Positions 16,940-25,337 of a stretch of 64,000 nucleotides of DNA are shown piece after piece. The notes beneath the pieces are model-generated. The model was not told the origin of the DNA. It searched no databases and saw only the letters and a program-made list of their open reading frames with translations. Made by a program: the position numbers and the translations under genes. Numbering within the stretch: the first letter of the stretch is position 1; every line of letters starts with the position of its first letter. The stretch lies in the NCBI RefSeq assembly GCF_033446685.1, contig NZ_JAWQLY010000002.1:186001-250000 (forward strand). The letters are read 5' to 3'. The stretch comes from Modicisalibacter sp033446685 (GTDB lineage Bacteria; Pseudomonadota; Gammaproteobacteria; Pseudomonadales; Halomonadaceae).

Positions 16940-17539
16940 TCACTGTGGAGCCCGACGCTCAGCCTCAATCAGGTGATCGACGAAGGCTGCCAGGTCATCG
17001 AAGATCCATACCCGCTCCAGGTTTTCCCTGGCTTCGGTCTTCTTTCCCTTGCCCGTGCGAACCAGAACCGGATGGCAGCCCTTGGCGATTCCCGCCTCCA
17101 AGTCCCTGCCGCTGTCACCGACCATCCAGGCGCCCCGAAGATTTTCCAGATTTAGACGTTGCTGGATTTGATCGAGGAGACCGACTTTCGGCTTGCGGCA
17201 AGCACAGTCATCATCGGGGCCATGGGGACAGTAGGCGATATGGGCGATGCTTCCCCCCGCAGCCGATACACGCTCGCATAGATTGTCATGCATCAATTGC
17301 AGGGTGGCTTCGTCGAAATAACCGCGTGCCAGCCCCGACTGGTTGGTGGCGACGGCCACGGTCCAGCCATGCAGGCTCAACCGGGCTATGGCCTCGATGG
17401 CCTGAGGGTAAGGGCGCCACTCCTCGAGCGACTTGATGTAGTTCTCCGAGTCTTCATTTATGACACCGTCGCGATCGAGGATGACCACCTTGTTCGGTGT
17501 CAGGTCATAGGGCTGAACGGGTAGTGGTTGCATGGTCAT
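16940..17539 (-). CDS. gmhB: GmhB, D-glycero-beta-D-manno-heptose-1,7-bisphosphate 7-phosphatase
   Basis: Third step of ADP-heptose synthesis for lipopolysaccharide core. HAD-superfamily phosphatase of 199 aa with catalytic D22xD24 in 'VILDRDGVINED', 'VATNQSGLARG' and the zinc-binding insert 'CPHGPDDDCACRKPK'. 'MVGDSGRDLEAG' is motif IV. It is consistent with the hldD/hldE/waa cluster a few kb away. Located between the gyrB terminator and two parS sites; start at 17539 (MTMQ) with an alternative ATG at 17533. Confidence 0.95.
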   Translation of the reverse strand: MTMQPLPVQPYDLTPNKVVILDRDGVINEDSENYIKSLEEWRPYPQAIEAIARLSLHGWTVAVATNQSGLARGYFDEATLQLMHDNLCERVSAAGGSIAHIAYCPHGPDDDCACRKPKVGLLDQIQQRLNLENLRGAWMVGDSGRDLEAGIAKGCHPVLVRTGKGKKTEARENLERVWIFDDLAAFVDHLIEAERRAPQ

Positions 17540-17556
17540 GGCGTGGCCTGGTCGAG

Positions 17557-17572
17557 TGTTTCACGTGAAACA
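17557..17572. promoter_or_regulatory. parS: parS site upstream of gmhB
   Basis: Exact TGTTTCACGTGAAACA in the gmhB-glyS gap, 17 nt before the gmhB start codon. Confidence 0.95.
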
Positions 17573-17588
17573 AGCATGACGCAAAAAA

Positions 17589-17604
17589 GGTTTCACGTGA
17601 AACA
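17589..17604. promoter_or_regulatory. parS: parS site between gmhB and glyS
   Basis: GGTTTCACGTGAAACA, 15 of 16 match to consensus, only 16 bp from the preceding copy; the two centres are 32 bp (three helical turns) apart. Confidence 0.88.
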
Positions 17605-17610
17605 CATGCA

Positions 17611-17639
17611 AAAAAAGACCGGCCCTAAGGGGCCGGTCT
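17611..17639 (-). terminator. Rho-independent terminator of glyQS
   Basis: 10-bp stem AGACCGGCCC / GGGCCGGTCT (17616-17625 with 17630-17639); on the minus strand it is followed by six T (complement of the A-run at 17611-17616). It is 32 nt after the glyS stop. Confidence 0.9.
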
Positions 17640-17671
17640 GAAACAGGGTTGGTATCGCTGTGCGTAACAGC

Positions 17672-19738
17672 TTATTGCTGGAGTTGCGCGATATCCGCCA
17701 CTTCGAGGAACAAGGCTTGTAGCTCGGCGAGTATGGCCAAGCGATTGCGCCTCACGGCGCTGTCATCCGCCATGACCATCACGTCGTCAAAAAACCTGTC
17801 CACGGGCTCGCGAAGAGCCGACAGCGCGTCGAGCGCTTCGCTGTAACGAGCCTCTGCGAACAGTGGAGCAACGACACGGCGACGGTCGTTCAGGGCCTCT
17901 ACAAGCGCTCGCTCGGCGTCCTCGGCGAGCAGCGAGGCATCCACCGACTCAGCGATCTCGTCGGCCTGCTTGGTCAGGATGTTGGAGACGCGCTTGTTGG
18001 CGGCCGTCAGAGCGGCGGCCTCCTCGCGTTGGCTGAAGGCATGCACGGCGCGCACGCGGCGCGCGAAGTCCAGCGGCCGTGTGACCGGCCGCGAACGCAC
18101 CGCAAGATAGACCTCGACGGCGATGCCTTCTTCCTGCGTCCAGGCGCGAAAGCGATCGAGCATGTAGTCGAGCACGTCCTCGGCGAGGCCCGCTGACTGG
18201 GGCAGGTCGCGGTGCCGTGCGGCGGCCTGCGTGAGCAGGTCGTGCAGATCGAGATCGAGCTCGGCCTTGATCAGGATATTGAGCACCCCGATCGCCGCCC
18301 GGCGCAGGGCGAATGGATCCTTGGCGCCGGTGGGCCGCGCGCCGATGCCGAAGATACCGGTGAGGGTGTCGAGCCGATCGGCCAGCGTCAGTGCCAGGCC
18401 GGTCTTGCTTCGAGGCACCTCGTCGCCGGCAAAACGCGGCAGATACTGCTCGTGAATCGCCTGCGCCACTGCCTCGGGCTCGCCGTCGTGGCGGGCGTAG
18501 TAGCAGCCCATGATGCCCTGCAGCTCGGGGAACTCGAGCACCATCTCGCTGGTCAGGTCGCACTTGGCGAGCTGTGCGGCGCGTGCGGCATGCTCGACGT
18601 CGCCCTCGATGCGCTCGGCGATATAACGGGCGAGGGCTTCGCTGCGCTCGGCCTTGTCGGCCAGGGTGCCCAGCTGCTGCTGGAAGACCACGCTGGCCAG
18701 CCCCTCGCGACGCGAGGCCAGGCTGTGCCTGAGATCGGTCTCGTAGAAGAACGCAGCGTCGGCCAGGCGCGGACGGATGACCCGTTCGTTGCCCTCGATT
18801 ACCCGCTGCGGATCGTGGCTGTCGATATTGGCGATGGTGATGAATCCGGGCTCGAGCTTGCCGGCGGCGTCGAGCAGGTGAAAATACTTCTGGTTGGCCT
18901 TCATCGACGAGATCAGGCATTCGGCGGGCACCTCGAGGAAGCGCGCGTCGAAGTTGCCGGCCAGCGCCACCGGCCACTCGACCAGGCCGTTGACCTCGTC
19001 GAGCAGGTCCTCATCGATGACTGCGGTGGCCGCCTGGACTTCGGCCTCGGCAAGCACCTGCTCGCGGATCCGTTCGCGCCGGACCTGACGATCGACCAGC
19101 ACATAGGCGTTTTCCAGAGCGCTCACGTAATCGTCGGCCTGGGGCAGGGCGATGGTGGCCGGGGCGTGAAAGCGGTGGCCGCGCGTCTCGCGACCAGCGC
19201 GCAGTCCCAGTACCTCGGCATCGACCACGTCGCGGCCGTAGAGGGTCACCAGCCAGTGCGCCGGGCGCGAGAACTCGATGCGCGAGTCGCCCCAGCGCAT
19301 GTTCTTGGGCACCGGCAGCCCGGCAACGCTCTGCTGGATGATAGCGGGCAGCAGCTCATCGATCGTTGCGCCGGGCTGCTCGAAGCGATAGCCCAGCCAG
19401 ATGCCCTTGTCGGTTTCGAGCTGGATGAGCTCATCGACCTGGACGCCGCAGGAGCGGGCGAAGCCCTGGGCGGCCTTGGTCGGCTCGCCATCCTTGTAGG
19501 CGGCGGCCAAGGCCGGGCCGCGGCGTTCGATCAGCCGGTCGGGCTGCTTGGCTTCGAGGGCCTGGATCTGTACCGCCAGACGGCGCGGCGTGGCATAGGC
19601 CCGGACCGCGCCGAAGCCGACTTCGGCGTCGCGCAGGCCGCCGGCGATACCGTCGGCGAAGGCATCGGCCAGCGAATCGATGGCGCCCGGTGGCAGCTCT
19701 TCGACGCCCAGTTCGACCAGTAGGGTGTTGGCAGCCAT
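17672..19738 (-). CDS. glyS: GlyS, glycyl-tRNA synthetase beta subunit
   Basis: Beta chain of the alpha2beta2 glycyl-tRNA synthetase. The start is the ATG at 19738, giving MAANTLLVELGVEELPPGA, the family N-terminus, and 688 aa (E. coli 689). Landmarks are 'MRWGDSRIEFSRPAHWLVTLYG', 'CLISSMKANQKYFHLLD' and 'ANIDSHDP', with a C-terminal anticodon-binding (DALR) region 'PVDRFFDDVMVMADD'. The open frame continues upstream through glyQ out of frame, but that extension is spurious. It starts 2 nt after the glyQ stop. Confidence 0.97.
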   Translation of the reverse strand: MAANTLLVELGVEELPPGAIDSLADAFADGIAGGLRDAEVGFGAVRAYATPRRLAVQIQALEAKQPDRLIERRGPALAAAYKDGEPTKAAQGFARSCGVQVDELIQLETDKGIWLGYRFEQPGATIDELLPAIIQQSVAGLPVPKNMRWGDSRIEFSRPAHWLVTLYGRDVVDAEVLGLRAGRETRGHRFHAPATIALPQADDYVSALENAYVLVDRQVRRERIREQVLAEAEVQAATAVIDEDLLDEVNGLVEWPVALAGNFDARFLEVPAECLISSMKANQKYFHLLDAAGKLEPGFITIANIDSHDPQRVIEGNERVIRPRLADAAFFYETDLRHSLASRREGLASVVFQQQLGTLADKAERSEALARYIAERIEGDVEHAARAAQLAKCDLTSEMVLEFPELQGIMGCYYARHDGEPEAVAQAIHEQYLPRFAGDEVPRSKTGLALTLADRLDTLTGIFGIGARPTGAKDPFALRRAAIGVLNILIKAELDLDLHDLLTQAAARHRDLPQSAGLAEDVLDYMLDRFRAWTQEEGIAVEVYLAVRSRPVTRPLDFARRVRAVHAFSQREEAAALTAANKRVSNILTKQADEIAESVDASLLAEDAERALVEALNDRRRVVAPLFAEARYSEALDALSALREPVDRFFDDVMVMADDSAVRRNRLAILAELQALFLEVADIAQLQQ

Positions 19739-19740
19739 GC

Positions 19741-20703
19741 TCAAGCGTCTCCCTTTTCGGCTAGTGGCTCTTCGGCCAGCAGTTCTTGGCGCAGCGGCTC
19801 GGGGGCCATCGGGAAGCCCGCGGCCTTGCGCGATTGGTAATAGGCCTGGGCGACATCGCGGGCCATGGTGCGCACGCGCAGGATGTAGCGCTGGCGCTCG
19901 GTGACCGAGATGGCGTGGCGGGCGTCGAGCAGGTTGAAGGTGTGCGAGGCCTTGAGCACCATTTCGTAGGCGGGCAGCGGCAGGTTCGCGTCGATCAGCT
20001 TGCTGCATTCGCCCTCGAGGTGATCGAAGCTCGCGAACAGCGCCGGGACGTCGGCATGCTCGAAGTTGTAGGCGGACTGCTCGCGCTCGTTTTGCAGGTA
20101 GACGTCGCCATAGGTGACTCGCGAACCGTCGGGGGCGATCGCCCAGATCAGGTCGTAGACGCTGTCGACGTCCTGCAGGTACATGGCGATGCGTTCCAGT
20201 CCGTAGGTCAGTTCGCCGGTCACCGGGAAGCATTCGATGCCCCCGGCCTGCTGGAAGTAAGTGAACTGGGTCACCTCCATGCCGTTGAGCCAGACTTCCC
20301 AGCCCAAGCCCCAGGCGCCCAGCGTGGGCGACTCCCAGTTGTCCTCGACGAAGCGGATGTCGTGGACCAGAGGATCGATGCCGAGCCGCTCCAGCGAGCC
20401 GAGGTAGAGGTCCTGAAGGTCGGCCGGCGAGGGCTTCATCACTACCTGGAACTGGTAGTAGTGCTGCAGGCGGTTGGGGTTCTCGCCGTAGCGGCCGTCG
20501 GTCGGGCGGCGCGAGGGCTGCACGTAGGCGGCGTTCCAGGTCTCGGGACCGATGGAGCGCAGGAAGGTGGCCGGATGGAAGGTGCCGGCGCCCACTTCCA
20601 TGTCCAGCGGCTGCATGATCACGCAGCCCTTTTCGGCCCAGTACTGCTGCAGGGCGAGGATCAAACCCTGAAAGGTTGTGACGTCTGGCGTCGACTGTGT
20701 CAT
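19741..20703 (-). CDS. glyQ: GlyQ, glycyl-tRNA synthetase alpha subunit
   Basis: Catalytic alpha chain, class II aminoacyl-tRNA synthetase. 320 aa with 'TFQGLILALQQYWAEKGCVI', 'MEVGAGTFHPATFLRS', 'YVQPSRRPTDGRYGENPNRL' and 'YFQQAGGIECFPVTGELTYGLER' as family landmarks. It forms a glyQS operon with near-overlapping genes. hldD is divergent, 130 bp away. Confidence 0.98.
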   Translation of the reverse strand: MTQSTPDVTTFQGLILALQQYWAEKGCVIMQPLDMEVGAGTFHPATFLRSIGPETWNAAYVQPSRRPTDGRYGENPNRLQHYYQFQVVMKPSPADLQDLYLGSLERLGIDPLVHDIRFVEDNWESPTLGAWGLGWEVWLNGMEVTQFTYFQQAGGIECFPVTGELTYGLERIAMYLQDVDSVYDLIWAIAPDGSRVTYGDVYLQNEREQSAYNFEHADVPALFASFDHLEGECSKLIDANLPLPAYEMVLKASHTFNLLDARHAISVTERQRYILRVRTMARDVAQAYYQSRKAAGFPMAPEPLRQELLAEEPLAEKGDA

Positions 20704-20833
20704 TGCGGGTCACCGTTGGCCCATGAATTCGCGGACCGCCAAGTATACAATTAGCGGGTAATCGGTTATAGGCACCGCGCCGAATTGCCTGCCCCTGGCC
20801 GGGCGGGCCGCAACCACCAAGAGGATTCGCGAC

Positions 20834-21790
20834 ATGATCGTAGTGACGGGCGGCGCCGGTTTCATCGGCGCCAATCTGGTGAAGGCGCTCAATGCACGGG
20901 GCCGCGACGACGTGCTGGTGGTCGACGACCTGACCGACGGCACCAAGTTCGTCAATCTCGCCGACTGCACTCTCGGCGACTATCTGGACAAGGAAGACTT
21001 CCGCATGCGCGTCGAGGCGGCGCTACGCGGTGAGCAAAGCGAGTTGCCGCCGATCGAGGCGATCTTCCACGAGGGCGCCTGTTCGGATACCACCGAATGG
21101 GACGGCCAGTTCATGCTCGACAACAACTTCGAGTACTCCAAGGTGCTGCTGGCGTACTGCCAGCACAAGCGTATCCCGTTCCTGTATGCCTCGTCGGCGG
21201 CCACCTACGGCGGCAGCGAGGTGTTCGTCGAGGCGCCGGAGCACGAGAAGCCACTCAACGTCTATGGTTACTCGAAGCTGCTGTTCGACCAGTACGTGCG
21301 CGCGCGCTGGGACACTTTCACCAGCCAGGTGGTGGGCTTTCGCTACTTCAATGTCTACGGCCCGCGCGAGCAGCACAAGGCCAAGATGGCCAGCGTAGCC
21401 TTCCATCATCACAGCCAGGTCAGCCAGGGCCAGAACCCGCGTCTGTTCGGCGCCTGGGAAGGCTACGAGGCCGGCATGCAGAGTCGCGACTTCGTCTACG
21501 TCGGCGATGTGGTCGACGTCAATCTGTGGTTCCTCGACAACCCCGAGGTCTCGGGCATCTACAACCTGGGTACTGGCCGCGCCGAGCCGTTCAAGGCGAT
21601 CGCCGAGACGGTGATCGATTACTACGCAAAAGGCGAAATCGAGTACATCGAGTTCCCCGACGAGCTCAAGGGTCGTTACCAGAGTTATACCCGCGCGGAT
21701 ATTTCGCGGCTGCGCGAGGCGGGCTATACCGCCGAGTTCAAGACCGTCCGCGAGGGTGTGCGCGCCTACCTGGATTGGCTGAATGGCTGA
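20834..21790 (+). CDS. hldD: HldD, ADP-L-glycero-D-manno-heptose 6-epimerase
   Basis: Last step of ADP-L,D-heptose synthesis for the lipopolysaccharide inner core. 318 aa (E. coli 310), SDR-type NAD(P) motif 'VVTGGAGFIGANLVKALN' at the N-terminus, catalytic 'YGYSKLLFDQY' (YxxxK), 'FRYFNVYGPREQHK' and 'SRDFVYVGDVVDVN'. An A/G-rich SD (GAGGA) precedes the ATG. It overlaps waaF by 8 bp. Confidence 0.97.
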   Translation: MIVVTGGAGFIGANLVKALNARGRDDVLVVDDLTDGTKFVNLADCTLGDYLDKEDFRMRVEAALRGEQSELPPIEAIFHEGACSDTTEWDGQFMLDNNFEYSKVLLAYCQHKRIPFLYASSAATYGGSEVFVEAPEHEKPLNVYGYSKLLFDQYVRARWDTFTSQVVGFRYFNVYGPREQHKAKMASVAFHHHSQVSQGQNPRLFGAWEGYEAGMQSRDFVYVGDVVDVNLWFLDNPEVSGIYNLGTGRAEPFKAIAETVIDYYAKGEIEYIEFPDELKGRYQSYTRADISRLREAGYTAEFKTVREGVRAYLDWLNG

Positions 21791-22799
21791 GGCAGCCGCG
21801 CCGCGCATCCTGATCGTCGGTCCCTCCTGGGTCGGCGACATGGTCATGGCCCAGAGCCTGCTCATGACGCTCAAGGCGCGCTATCCGGGAGCGACGCTGG
21901 GCGTTCTGGCGCCGGCCTGGTCGCAGCCGATCCTGGCGCGCATGCCGGAAGTCGACGAAGCGATCGCCCTCGAAGTTGGGCATGGCGAGTTCGGCTGGCA
22001 GGCACGCCGCACACTGGCCCGTTCGCTGCGCGGCCGCTTCGACCGGGCGCTGGTTCTGCCGCGCTCGTGGAAGTCGGCGCTGGTGCCGTTTCTGGCGGGG
22101 ATTCCCGAGCGCATCGGCTTTACCGGCGAGCAGCGCGTGGTATTGCTGACCCGCCGGCGCAGGCTCGACAAGTCGTCGCTCGACCAGACCGTCAAGCGCT
22201 TCGTCTCGTTGGGGCTGGAGGAGGAGCAGGCGGCACGCGGCGATTTCGCCATCCCCCGGCCGCGCCTGCGCGTCGACCCGGACAGCCAGCGGCGTCTTCG
22301 CGAGTCGCTCGGTCTGGGTGACGGCCCGGCCATCGGCCTGATGCCCGGCGCCGAATACGGCCCCGCCAAGCAGTGGCCGCTGAGTTACTTCCGCGAACTC
22401 GCCGAAGCGCTCACGCAGCGCGGTTACGGGGTCTGGGTACTTGGCGGGCCCAAGGATGGCGATGACGGCGAGCATATCGCCCGCCGGCTCGATGGGGTCG
22501 TCAACCTGTGTGGCAGGACGAAGCTGGCAGACGCCGTGGACCTGCTTGCCGCCTGCGAGCAGGTGGTCACCAACGACTCGGGTCTGATGCACGTCGCCGC
22601 TGCGGTGGGTACGCGCATCCAGGCCATCTACGGCTCATCGTCGCCGGCCTATACGCCGCCATTGACCGATAACGCCGTCATCCACGACCTCGATCTCGAC
22701 TGCTCGCCCTGCTTCCAGCGAAGCTGCCCGTTGGGGCACACACACTGTCTCAAGCACATCATGCCCGAGCGGCTGAGCCACGCCATCTCCCGGCGCTGA
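21783..22799 (+). CDS. waaF: WaaF, ADP-heptose:LPS heptosyltransferase II
   Basis: GT9 glycosyltransferase that adds the second heptose of the LPS inner core at the inner face of the cytoplasmic membrane. 338 aa (E. coli 348) with 'ILIVGPSWVGDMVMAQSL' at the start, 'PGAEYGPAKQWP', 'VTNDSGLMHVAAAVG' and 'YGSSSPAYTPPL'. The C-terminal 'CSPCFQRSCPLGHTHCL' cysteine-rich motif is typical of WaaF. Translationally coupled to hldD. Confidence 0.96.
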   Translation: MAEAAAPRILIVGPSWVGDMVMAQSLLMTLKARYPGATLGVLAPAWSQPILARMPEVDEAIALEVGHGEFGWQARRTLARSLRGRFDRALVLPRSWKSALVPFLAGIPERIGFTGEQRVVLLTRRRRLDKSSLDQTVKRFVSLGLEEEQAARGDFAIPRPRLRVDPDSQRRLRESLGLGDGPAIGLMPGAEYGPAKQWPLSYFRELAEALTQRGYGVWVLGGPKDGDDGEHIARRLDGVVNLCGRTKLADAVDLLAACEQVVTNDSGLMHVAAAVGTRIQAIYGSSSPAYTPPLTDNAVIHDLDLDCSPCFQRSCPLGHTHCLKHIMPERLSHAISRR

Positions 22800-22859
22800 C
22801 GACCCGACCTGACTATCTTCGACGCCAGGGCCTGCGCGGTATCGGTGCCGCGCATGAGG

Positions 22860-24446
22860 CTAACGCGGCGACTCGTCCGAGGGGACCTTCCACAGGCGTT
22901 TCTGCAGCGCGTTTTCTGCACGCATACGCGCATTGATCGCCTCGATGCCGTGACGCTCCAGCAGCGTCTGGGCCGGCGACAGCAAGGAGGCGCCGAGCCC
23001 GGCGCGGTGGGCGGGCACCTCGAAGCCCATCGCTTCCATCACCGTCGGCAGCACATCGACCATCGACGATTCGCGCTCGATGACTCGTGGTTTGAGGCCA
23101 TTTCCCAGCATGATCAGGGTGTTCTCGCGCTCCCCGGCGATCAGCGACTGCCAGGCGGAGTTCTTCATCGCCAGGTGATCGCTGGCAATCACCACCAGGG
23201 TGTTGTCGAGCAAACCCTCGCGCTCGAGGCGTTCGATGAAGCGACGCGTCAGCCACCCGGTACATTTGATGGAGTAGAGAATGTTCTCGCCATCGAAGCT
23301 CCCCTGATTGTCGCGGCAGCTCTGGGCCGGATGACCGTAGGGCGGATGCGCCGACAAGGTGACCGCGAACAGCCCGAAGGGCTCGGGTTGGCGCTGCAGG
23401 TTGCGCACCCGCTGGACCGCCATGTCCAATAGCGAGTCGTCGTACAGCCCCCAGCTGTTGAGATAACTGGGATCGTCGAGACGCGGGCTCAATGCCTCGC
23501 GGCCGAGCACGGTGTCGAAACCATGCTGCTTATAGAACAGCCCCTTGCCGGCGAATTCGATGCTGGCCCCACCCATGAAGGTCAGGTTGTAGCCGCGCCT
23601 GGAGAGCAGGTCGCCGAGACAGTCGACGCCCGGCACCACGTGCTCCAGAGGCTCGAACTGGGAGTCGTGCATCAGCCCGGCGGGCATCAGCGGCGTGCCG
23701 CACTGGCTGGAGATCATGCCCGCCGTGGTCCAGCCGGTGTTGGCGATCTGGCGCAGATCATGGAACACCACGCCGCGCCGGCCGAGCATCTCCAGATCAT
23801 CGTAGACGTCACCGAAGCGCGACTCGTCGGCATAGGTGCCTTCGGTGCTTTCCATGTACAGATAGATCAGGTTGGGCGGGTTCTCGGGCATGGCCTCGAT
23901 CTGCGGCGGCACGTAGCGGCGCTCCAGCCAGGCGTCATCCTCGGCGACGATCGCCGCGCCCTGCAGGGTGATTCCGAACAGCAGCGGGTTGAACGCCAGC
24001 AGGAACAGCACCAGCACGCGCTCGAGTAGCCGCCAGCGTTGATCGACACGCACCAGCCAGGTGAATACGCCGAGCATGACGATCCCGGCCAGGGTATAGA
24101 TGACCGCGAAGAAGATCCGTTCGCCGCTACCGTTCTCGGCGATTCCCGCCTGCAGGTGAAAGATCACTGCGCCAAGGTCGACCTTGCCGTAGCTATCGGC
24201 CAGAAACAGGTAAATCCACCACAATGCCAGCGGCAGCAGCGACCAGGGCCAGGCGCGTGGCCGGACGACCTGATAGGCGGGGGCCCCCCAGCGAAACAGC
24301 CAGCCGAGCCCCAGCCATAGGGCCAGGACCGGTAGCGTCCAGAGGTGCGGTAGGCTGAACGCCGTGGTCATGGCGTAGCCGATACAGAGACCCAGGTAGG
24401 CGATGGCCCACCAGCGTCCGGCGGGTAAACGGGTAGACATCTGCAA
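22860..24446 (-). CDS. OpgB/MdoB-like phosphoglycerol transferase (sulfatase superfamily)
   Basis: Inner-membrane alkaline-phosphatase-superfamily enzyme. Residues 1-165 hold about four or five transmembrane segments; the rest is periplasmic. 'NLIYLYMESTEGTY' carries the metal-binding Glu, and 'TGWTTAGMISSQCGTPL' is the catalytic-Thr region, very like 'TIAGMVASQCGIPL' of OpgB, which moves phosphoglycerol onto osmoregulated periplasmic glucans. 'IASDHLAMKN' supplies later metal ligands. A related transferase modifying LPS cannot be excluded, since it sits among LPS genes. 528 aa; start MQMSTR, with MSTR two codons on as an alternative. Converges on waaF. Confidence 0.8.
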   Translation of the reverse strand: MQMSTRLPAGRWWAIAYLGLCIGYAMTTAFSLPHLWTLPVLALWLGLGWLFRWGAPAYQVVRPRAWPWSLLPLALWWIYLFLADSYGKVDLGAVIFHLQAGIAENGSGERIFFAVIYTLAGIVMLGVFTWLVRVDQRWRLLERVLVLFLLAFNPLLFGITLQGAAIVAEDDAWLERRYVPPQIEAMPENPPNLIYLYMESTEGTYADESRFGDVYDDLEMLGRRGVVFHDLRQIANTGWTTAGMISSQCGTPLMPAGLMHDSQFEPLEHVVPGVDCLGDLLSRRGYNLTFMGGASIEFAGKGLFYKQHGFDTVLGREALSPRLDDPSYLNSWGLYDDSLLDMAVQRVRNLQRQPEPFGLFAVTLSAHPPYGHPAQSCRDNQGSFDGENILYSIKCTGWLTRRFIERLEREGLLDNTLVVIASDHLAMKNSAWQSLIAGERENTLIMLGNGLKPRVIERESSMVDVLPTVMEAMGFEVPAHRAGLGASLLSPAQTLLERHGIEAINARMRAENALQKRLWKVPSDESPR

Positions 24447-24563
24447 GAATCCTTTCGAGCAACGCTAGGCGCCGACCGGACTTGATGCTGATCTACGGCG
24501 ATCGGTCAAATCCGACAGATTCCTAGATTAGCAAGCGCGTCACGGGGCTATCATAGCGCTATG

Positions 24564-25337
24564 TTACCGACGCGGATCGTCCGTGTCGGCGGCACACTCG
24601 TTTTCGTAGAGCTCGTTGAGCTTGGCATACTTCATGTAGGCGTGAAACGCCGTGGTCAGGGTGACCGTCATACCGTCGGCGCCCTGGAACAAACCGCCCT
24701 TGAACAGCAACTTGCGCAGCGTCGCCGTCAAGGCGTGCAGGGCGGGACGCAGCGGCGAGGGCGTCACGCCGCGTTCCTTCATCGCCCAGGCGTCACGGGT
24801 CGAGAGCGCATCGATGCGCTGGATCCAGTGCGACAGGCTGGCATACGTGAAGTGACGCAGGTGGGCCGAGGTGAGCGTGACGCGGGGCGCCTTGACCGAC
24901 GAATGAGCCTTCTTGGGCAAATAGCCCGCCGTGGTGCGGTTGTATAGCCGCGTCACCGTATCGGGGTAGAAGCCGGCGGCGCGGATCCAGTGGTGGCCGA
25001 CGTAGTTCTTGCGCCGGAAGGCGTAGGCTCGGGAAGGATCGTCCAGCGCCAGGCCCTCGATCAGTGCGACCGCATCGTCATCGAGGCGCTCGTCGGCATC
25101 GAGGGCGAGAATCCAGTCGTTGCGGGCGAAGGGCACGCCGTAGGCCTTCTGCGGGCCGTCGCCGAGATAGGCCTGGGCGATGACTCGCGCGCCATGTGCT
25201 TCGGCGATCGCCACCGTATCGTCTTCACTTAGCGAGTCGACGACGATCACCTCGTCGCAGACACGCTGAAGCGAGCGGATGCAGGCGGCGACGTTGGCGG
25301 CCTCGTTGAGGGTGATGACGATGCCGGTGATGGCCAT
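24564..25337 (-). CDS. Family 2 glycosyltransferase, LPS core (WaaE/KdtX-like)
   Basis: GT2 enzyme of 257 aa from the ATG at 25337, which overlaps the upstream gene's stop (TAATG); the longer reading upstream is unlikely. Landmarks: 'ITGIVITLNEAANVAACIRSL', 'VIVVDSLSEDDTVAIAE', 'GPQKAYGVPFARNDWILALDADERL' (around residues 70-97, with the DxD), and 'YLPKKAHSSVKA'. The family transfers glucose or a similar sugar to the first heptose of the LPS core. The C-terminal hydrophobic segment 'LHALTATLRKLLFKGG' is also seen in that family. Sugar specificity cannot be read from sequence. Confidence 0.85.
   Translation of the reverse strand: MAITGIVITLNEAANVAACIRSLQRVCDEVIVVDSLSEDDTVAIAEAHGARVIAQAYLGDGPQKAYGVPFARNDWILALDADERLDDDAVALIEGLALDDPSRAYAFRRKNYVGHHWIRAAGFYPDTVTRLYNRTTAGYLPKKAHSSVKAPRVTLTSAHLRHFTYASLSHWIQRIDALSTRDAWAMKERGVTPSPLRPALHALTATLRKLLFKGGLFQGADGMTVTLTTAFHAYMKYAKLNELYENECAADTDDPRR

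Noticed and set aside
18212..19723. 503-codon plus-strand frame opposite glyS
   Set aside because: Antisense shadow of glyS with no family resemblance and no start signals.
19739..20713. Upstream extension of glyS to 1013 codons
   Set aside because: The extension is an out-of-frame reading of glyQ; glyS starts at the ATG at 19738.
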